64,000 nt of DNA from Talpa occidentalis (lineage: Eukaryota > Chordata > Mammalia > Eulipotyphla > Talpidae), in the NCBI RefSeq assembly GCF_014898055.3, contig NW_023603184.1, forward strand, positions 115,310,615 to 115,374,614, given 5' to 3'. The first letter of the stretch is position 1, and each line of letters begins with the position of its first letter. Below, one piece after another: positions 32,026 to 64,000 of this stretch. A program made the translations under genes and the position numbers. A model generated the notes under the pieces. That model searched no databases, was not told the origin of the DNA, and worked only from the letters and a program-made list of their open reading frames with translations.

Positions 32026-33704
32026 GTAATTACCTGCCTCGCGCGAACGTGAAGGTAGTGTCGTGTGGCTAACGGGCATAAATTCATGCTATGTTCTCGT
32101 AGGCCCCACGGCTCACTGTCCTCTCCACGCGGCCGCGTCGGGCCACAGCTCCGCCCGCCGCCCCGGGCGCCCACCTGAGAGGCGGGAAGCGGGAGCTGCT
32201 CGCCCGCCCGCCGGCGCGCACACGTGGGGAGGCGTCTCCGAGCGCCTCGGGGCTGCCCGGCGTCTGCTTTGACCTTCCCTAAACAGATCGTGTTGGTCCT
32301 TTGTGGTAGCCCCGTCGCCCCACTTGCTGCTGCTGGGTGCAGGCTTAAGGTTATTTGTCAGGGAGAACCTTTACGCTGGACCCCCGAGAGCGGTCACTCA
32401 ACCTGTTTCTGAGACTGGCGTCTTGGAATGTGTGTGTTGTAGCATCCAGCCGGTTGGGGCGAGCAAATTCTATTCATTTAACTACGATTTTTACTGGTAT
32501 CGTTTGAGTTTATCCACACTCTGAAGACGCACAGCTGTATTATTTGCTGAGGAAATGTGGATACCAAAAATGAATATTACTTGAAAACAGAGGAAGAGTC
32601 AGTGATTTGGGATCACCTTTGACACCATTGAAATCTCAACTTGGCAGCTCTCAGTTTGTGACTTGTATTGCTTAAGTAACTTTAAATAACATGTTGAAAT
32701 TGATGTAAGTGTTAGCTATATGTCTGTATATTTTGCATTTCTGTTAGATTATGAAAACAGTTGCGTTAGATTTAATTATGTTCTTTAAATAAATTTCTTT
32801 GTGTTCTCCCAAAAGTCTATTAGTTCTCTTCTTTCTGCTTATTTAGGTGCACCGTTGTCCTGAACTGACTTTCCTGGTCATCAGCGATCTTAAGGAGTAT
32901 TTGATTTTCTTTTCGGCAAATATGGAAGACTGATTCCTTGCCTTCCCAAACCTTCTGTGCTGTGACTTGTAAGCCTGACTTAAACCCACTTTTCAAGAGG
33001 CCATTGGTATACAGACAGTATGGTGCTTGTTATGGTCTAGAGGTGACGCCAAAGATATGTGATTAATATAAAATCTTGACCCTCAAAGAACTCTGAGCCA
33101 GGAGGAATGACAACCAACAGTTAGTGTAATCTGTGATGAGTTTTGGGTTAGAAATAAGAAAAGGGTGTTATGAGAATATAGAGGAAAGAATGCCTTATCT
33201 CTCGAGTTGGAGCAGGAAGGTTGAAACAGAGAAGACAGGCATTCCCTGACCTGATACTTATAAATCTGGAAGGATGGTAAAAAGTTATGGTGGAGAGAGG
33301 AAACCTTGTGTGCTAAGGAAGAGACACTGTCACATTAAAGAGACAATTGATAGAGTTTAGCTGACTTGAGCTTTTAAGGAAAGTTTGGACTTTACTTGGT
33401 TAGCAGTTGGAAATTATAAAATTTTAAGTAAGGTAGAAATAACATGATGAAATTTAAATTATAGAGAGAAACCTATAGAAGGTTGAAACACAAGACAATA
33501 TCAGTTTATTATTTAATGCATTAGTTCAGCAGAGCAATATTGAGGGATTTAACAAAGGCAGTAATAGGTATGGAGAGAAGAATACCAATTTGAGAAATAT
33601 TTAGGTGGTAGGATGGATAAGTAGGACTTGGTGGCAGGATGTAGAGTAGGGAGAATTTCTATGATGACTAAGATTTCTAATTTTGCCTCTTGAGATTAGT
33701 TGGA

Positions 33705-33875
33705 TATTCAAGAGTATGGCTTTGTAGTCAAACATGCCAGGGGTATTCAGGTATGTAGTTGTCACTTACTAGTTATGTTATCAAGCTATTCTAGTTATCT
33801 CACTTTTAAATTCTATTTATGATAGAGGTTGTTGTGAAGATGTTGTAAGAATGATAGGGTATAATGTATATAAAG
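33705..33875 (+). repeat. MIR fragment (probable)
   Basis: TATGGCTTTGTAGTCAAACA, TGTCACTTACTAGTTATGTT and GGTTGTTGTGAAGAT follow MIR order. Confidence 0.55.
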
Positions 33876-34007
33876 TTGTTTATGTAGGCTAATTTCCTAT
33901 CAAAGAAGAAATATGGTAAGAAAGATAGTCTGCGGTCAGGTTGGAACATGCTAATTTTATCCAAGTCATCTAAAGGATGATATTAAGATGTTAGAAAATA
34001 AAGCATG

Positions 34008-34008
<1 letters not shown>

Positions 34009-34037
<29 letters not shown>
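34009..34037. repeat. poly(A) tract
   Basis: About 29 A residues between two near-copies of GAAAATAAAGCATG, so probably a slippage or insertion product. Confidence 0.9.
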
Positions 34038-34039
<2 letters not shown>

Positions 34040-35674
34040 AAATAAAGCATGGGAGTCCAGAAAAAATTATGGTTAGCATATAGGTGAGGTAGGGAATGAT
34101 ACTGAGGCCAGTTAATTTAGAGTATATAAAGGGAAGGAGTTAAGACAGTGACTTGCTAGGAAAGAGAATACTCTTAAAGTTCATATTACTATGAGGAAGG
34201 TATTGAAAAAATAATTTTTGGTGATCCTTAATATTCATGAAGTGCTTGCCATTAGTGAACCACTCTGCTTGTTCTGTGTGGTTTTCAGAGATAAATAATG
34301 TATAATTCCCTGTATTCAAAAGTGATGTGATGTAAACCAAGTGATGTAAACCAAGTCCTTTAGGAATGTAGAGGGAGGAAAGAATTATTCCTGGTTGGAT
34401 GATCTGAAAGGGCCTTGTTGCAAATGGTCTTAGAACTAGGTCTAGAATGATAGATAGGATTGCATTAGGGCAAAATGAAGGGAGGTGATAAATAGGTTGA
34501 GATTGGTGGCAAAGGAATATTGAAGTTTTTGACTGTGGTTACTAACAACAGAAAGAGCAACGTTAAATGGAAGGTATGGAGAGGAAGAAAGGTTCTATTT
34601 TACAAATACTTGTTTTGAGGAAACATTGACACTGATTGTTAGAACTGCCTGTCGGGAAGAGAGAGATCACTGATGGAAATAGTTATTTATTATTATGAAA
34701 CTGAAATTTTGGGGTTTTAAGTAGGTGGGATCGGGGAGTGCCCACGTTGCTGGAAATGTGGAAAGAGAATTAAAAAAAAAAAAAACAAAACAAAACAGGA
34801 GGAGATGAAAGAGAGATAGATAGAAAAATCCATGAGAATTAGAGAATGTCATCAGTGACACATTCTTCAGGGGTGTTAATGAACATGAGTCCTGAGAAAA
34901 GGATTTAGTTATCTAATAGCATAAACTGGAAAACAGAATCCTGACAGTGGTTGTGTTATAAGCCATTTTGCAAAGAGTTTTAGAAGTAAGTTGTTTCAAG
35001 GGAATTGATGACTGCCAAAATAGGTTACTTAGTCAAGTTTGGCTTCATAAAAAAAAGAGGATGCTCATTTGGAAAATAGAATTGAGGGAAGGATTCTTGT
35101 TTCTTTTTGTTTTCAAGACGAAAGTGACCGTCAGGCAGGATCTAAGGAACTAGGTAAAAGTGTTAGGTTAGGAAAAGAGAGACATTGACCTGAGTCTGAG
35201 GGAAGAGGAATGTGGATAGAGGTGTAGATATTTTTAGAAACCAGAGGACACAAAAAGTAAGATGGAGGAAGTAAGGTATATGTGAAGATAGAGTTCACAT
35301 TATGGACTGCTTTGATCTCCTTAAACTGGAAGAATGAGGAACCCTAGTATAAAATTAGGGATTTGGAAAACAGGGAAAAGAGAGAAGAGATTTTGGAAAA
35401 TGGAGTACAGAGAATGAAACAAAGTTGATGAGATTAAGAAGATTGTCCATAGAGTGAAGGCTGAAGTGAGTCTTGCTTGGTCATTGTTTTTCTTAGATCA
35501 TTAGGATTCTCAAGGTAGAGATAGAAGACTTACTGAACGAAGCTGAACCTGATGCTAGATCACAGGTTAGCCCCTTTGGTGGTAGGGATTAGAAGTTTGT
35601 GTAGAGAGCAGGGTGGGGAGTCTTACTCATTTAGACTTGGAAGGAACTCAGCTTAGTCCAAATATTGAGAATCT

Positions 35675-35875
35675 TCTAGCATCTGTATGTCAAACACTGT
35701 AGTAAGTTCTATACATTGCTCTATTTACTTCTTATACAGCCAAATATCATTATTAAGCCCATTTTATAGATTAGATGATTGCATTTTAGAATTTAATTTT
35801 AATTCCCTCAACAACATAAAAGTGTAAGAACTAGGATAGAACCAAAAGCAATATGATTTCAGAGCCTGCTCTTAT
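35675..35875 (+). repeat. MIR fragment (probable)
   Basis: ATGTCAAACACTGTAGTAAG, TTAAGCCCATTTTATAGATT and AAGTGTAAGAACTAGGATAG match the MIR layout. Confidence 0.6.
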
Positions 35876-35895
35876 AAATAATACTATGTCCAGTG

Positions 35896-36153
35896 ATGTC
35901 CAGTAGTACTATAGTGTAAGCCACATATGTAACTTTAAATTTTGTGGTAGTTATCTTTAAAAAGGTGGGGGGAAAAGTCACAAATGTTTGATAATTTATT
36001 ATGTTCAAAATATTTTATTCAGTAATCAATATAAAAAATTAGAATTTTATACTGAGTTTGAAATCCAGAGTATCTTAGCACATTTCAGTTTAAAGTATCC
36101 ACATTTCAAGTTCTCAGTAATCACATGAGACCAGTGGCTACCGTATTGGACAA
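35896..36153. mobile_element. old palindromic DNA-transposon-like element
   Basis: GTCCAGTAGTACTATAGTGT at the left and GTGGCTACCGTATTGGAC at the right form inverted ends of a mammal-wide non-autonomous repeat. I am not sure of the family name. Confidence 0.55.
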
Positions 36154-37599
36154 TATAACTCTGTCTCCTTAGACCTAAGGCCAAACCGAAGCTTAGGGAA
36201 TGCCCAGAGGGCGCCTTTTGCTTGTGACCACACTGATTTGTGTGAACGCTATGACAATAGAGTGGCCTAACTTTCCACTGTTTTCCTGACTTACTGGGAA
36301 AGTCTCCTGTCGTTAGGAGCTACAGCAAACCATTGAGAGGTAGTTGTTCACAGCTACTCCCCTTGAAACTCCAAAAACTAAAGCAAATACAGAAATGAAC
36401 CAGATGGTAATTATTAGAATTAAATAAGAATTCTCAACTTTTCTTTACATAATCTGTGTTCATAGTATTATACATTTTGTACATCCTTATCATTTACAGA
36501 GCATCTTATACATGCTTTCTTATTTGAATCTCATAAGAGATCAGTGAAACATTATATATATTTATATAGGCAATGAGTTGATTTTAAATAGGGATTTAAG
36601 TGATTTGCTTTCGTTTTGGATACTAAACTTGAACCCAAAACTTTTTTTTGTTTGTTTGTTTGGTTGGTTGGTTTTTGTTCTGGCTTATTTTTCTGTTTTG
36701 CCCTGTGCAAGGGAAAAATACAGTGAATTGTCACCAGATAACACCACTCAGAACTCAATATGTTGGTCTCTTATCTGAAATGCAGCCCTTAAAATCCTAC
36801 ATAATTGTTTTAGTAGCTATATTCCAGTTCTTGCTCTTAATTTACATGACTGTGATTGTCTTATGTTGCCCAAGAAAAAATCTAAATGGACACTTTTGTT
36901 TTGGGCATTGTTGTTATATATAGATTCCATAGAATTGATTAATCATGTAAACATGTTGCTAGTCATAGTAAATTGAGGAATTACTTTGGTTCCACCACCA
37001 CTGTTCTTATTTTGGCAGAGATAACCTTGACTCTTTAGAAGAACTGCATGTTATCAAGTTAGTGGGTTTTATTTTCCTGAAATTAGGCATTAAGACAGGT
37101 GAATACCCCTCCACTTGCATATTTTATATATGGGATTTGTATGAGTTTTTTGTTTTCTTTTTTTTTTTAAAGTTTGAAACACAGGATTTCAAAGTTAAAG
37201 CATTTAGAAGCAGAGATTTCAGATGTATAAGTTGGATCACATATAAAGGACCTTGAATGCCAGAAACTTGAGTATCTTATTTTGTGTTTGGGGACCACAT
37301 GATTAGGGTGTTTAAGGCAGAATAATATAGAGGATAAATAGCTATCTGATATGTCTGAGGCCTGACTAGTTCAAATTGACAGTAATTCTAGGGGCTGAAT
37401 GTCCTAACTCCAAAAGTGCTCACTAACAGAAAAAGACATTGTAACTCATCAAAACTAATGGATGACTAATGGTATTTAAGTGAGATTGCTATTAAGCCAC
37501 ATGAATACTGACAGCATCAACATCCCAAGGTGAGACAGTACCACCCAGTCATTCCTAGCCAGGAAGATAATATAGTACACTCATAGCACAGTTACTCTT

Positions 37600-37785
37600 A
37601 CTCTTCAGTTTTTACCATAGTGTAATTACCAACTAACTTCTTTATGCCTTAGTTTTATAAAATGGAGGTGATAATGGTATCTGTTTCAAAGAGTATTTGT
37701 AAGAAATAAATCACCTAGTACTATATGCTTACAATAGGATTTGACATACAGCGAGACTCAATAAATATGAGCTGCCATTGTCGGT
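37600..37785 (+). repeat. MIR fragment next to PMS1 exon 2
   Basis: TTATGCCTTAGTTTTATAAA ATGGAGGTGATAATGG and later TCAATAAATATGAGCTGCCA are MIR 3' motifs. It ends about 70 bp before exon 2. Confidence 0.65.
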
Positions 37786-37873
37786 GCTGTCAGTTCTCTT
37801 AGGAATATTTAACAATTATTATCATTTTTACAGTTTACATTTTTATCTTCTAGCTATTTTGTTAAAAGCTACA

Positions 37874-63104
<25,231 letters not shown>

Positions 63105-64000
63105 GTAAGCATTATTGTACTTTTATGGTTTTTGATATATAATAAAGGTGTAGTGTGTTTTATTTAAATCAATGAAATATTAAAATCTAAAATTTGTTAA
63201 CATTTGTTTAGTTTTATCTTTATTATATAAAGGGCATCTGAAATTCATTAATATCCATGTGAAATCTGATTGAACATTTGATTTCTTAATTTCTTGGAGC
63301 AGTGATATCACCAACAAACTATTCTATTCAAGAAATATAAAAATCAGTATGACATGTTCTTTTCCTTTAAGGAGTTCACAGTTTAGTAACATTTTCACCT
63401 CTAGTCTGTTTCTTCTTTAAAAGAGGTTTTATCCCCCCTTTTTTATTTTGAAAGAAATGTACCTCCTTTTCATTTTTCAAAACAGGGCTAAAGGGATTTT
63501 TTTTTTTTTTTTTGGCTGTTGCAGGATGAATTTTAGGGAAAAGAAAGGCTTAGGTATTTTCAGATTATTCTATTTTTTTTTTTTTAATAAAATTCTACAT
63601 GTGCATCTTGAAATACTTAATGGAAGGAAAGCAGACCCACACAGAAGTATGAAGACCTGATGGGGAGTTAACATCTGTTGAAGCCCTACGCAATGCTGAG
63701 ACTTAGTGTAGGTACATAAACCATTGAAATCCATAGCAATAACTGAGTGAAGTAGATGTTATATCAGTTTTGTAGTTGTTCTCTGAAAGGAACTCAGAAG
63801 TTTAATATTTTGCTCACTATTGCACAGCTAGAAAATTGTTGCAGTGTTCTTTACTTTCTACTTTGTTCTTTACTCATTTTACTGCAACAGTGCATTTGTA
63901 TAGTTTTTCTCCAATGTTCAGAGCATGTACAGTAACTGAGTAAGCATTATTTCTATCTGAATGTGAAGGTCAGAGTGATCAAAGGAATTATTTCATAGTG
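63105..64000 (+). other. PMS1 intron 5 (start)
   Basis: AT-rich intron running off the window. A MIR-like segment lies at about 63690-63850 and two T-runs near 63500 and 63570. Confidence 0.75.
63690..63850 (+). repeat. MIR fragment (probable)
   Basis: TGCTGAGACTTAGTGTAGGT, TGAAAGGAACTCAGAAG and TGCTCACTATTGCACAGCTA follow the MIR layout. Confidence 0.55.

Larger units (their letters stand above)
31330..32280. promoter_or_regulatory. CpG island, shared ORMDL1/PMS1 promoter
   Basis: About 950 bp of very GC-rich, CpG-dense sequence in AT-rich flanks, with several GGGCGG-type GC boxes. ORMDL1 leaves it on the minus strand and PMS1 on the plus strand, as in the human head-to-head pair. Long overlapping open frames on both strands here are a by-product of the base composition. 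Confidence 0.9.
32026..37853 (+). other. PMS1 intron 1
   Basis: 5.8 kb. It contains MIR fragments, an A-run and an old DNA-transposon-like element (listed). The rest is unique AT-rich sequence. Confidence 0.7.

Noticed and set aside
31186..32079. 297-codon minus-strand open frame (and a 258-codon plus-strand one) over the CpG island
   Set aside because: Overlapping long frames on both strands with Pro/Arg/Ala/Ser-rich low-complexity products are what GC-rich, stop-poor CpG-island DNA yields by chance. The known first exons of ORMDL1 and PMS1 are non-coding here.

Overview
This is a window of mammalian nuclear genome. It shows spliced genes with GT-AG introns, CpG-island promoters, ancient MIR, L2 and old L1 fragments, younger L1 copies, and about 18 copies of one tRNA-derived SINE with A-box and B-box motifs and an (AAAT)n-type tail. 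The SINE differs from primate Alu, rodent B1/B2, the carnivore SINE and horse ERE as I know them. I infer a laurasiatherian, possibly a bat, but the species is a weak inference. Gene order matches the conserved block known in human as ANKAR - OSGEPL1 - ORMDL1 - PMS1 (2q32).

Layout. 1-1.7 kb: the last two exons of ANKAR (+). 5.3-13.9 kb: the whole OSGEPL1 gene (-). Its seven coding exons join to 1245 bp, or 414 codons plus stop, with every splice phase matching, and its promoter is at 13.8-14.2 kb. 14.2-18.8 kb: intergenic, holding old L1, L2 and SINE copies. 18.8-31.9 kb: ORMDL1 (-), three coding exons giving 153 codons plus stop, a ~1.4 kb 3'UTR and a non-coding first exon in a CpG island. 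31.3-32.3 kb: a CpG island that serves as a head-to-head promoter for ORMDL1 (-) and PMS1 (+). 32-64 kb: the 5' part of PMS1 (+), coding exons 2-5 for the N-terminal ATPase domain; the window ends in intron 5. PMS1 intron 4 (13.2 kb) is a landing zone for retroelements: a 5'-truncated antisense L1, a 4.5 kb antisense L1 with an 18-bp target-site duplication (TSD) and an internal deletion, a SINE, a probable antisense class II ERV solo LTR, and a processed MRPL30 pseudogene cut by a short sense L1.

The genes do not form a pathway. OSGEPL1 makes the t6A modification of mitochondrial tRNA, ORMDL1 restrains serine palmitoyltransferase in the ER, PMS1 is a MutL homologue of mismatch repair, and ANKAR is poorly characterised.

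I see no undescribed gene system here. The most interesting signals are regulatory or structural: a perfect 10-bp inverted repeat of CCAAT boxes in the shared promoter, a 130-bp tandem duplication of an ETS/CRE composite element in the OSGEPL1 promoter, a second copy of the end of the ORMDL1 3'UTR inside its last intron, the internally deleted L1, and the LTR with its own TATA box.
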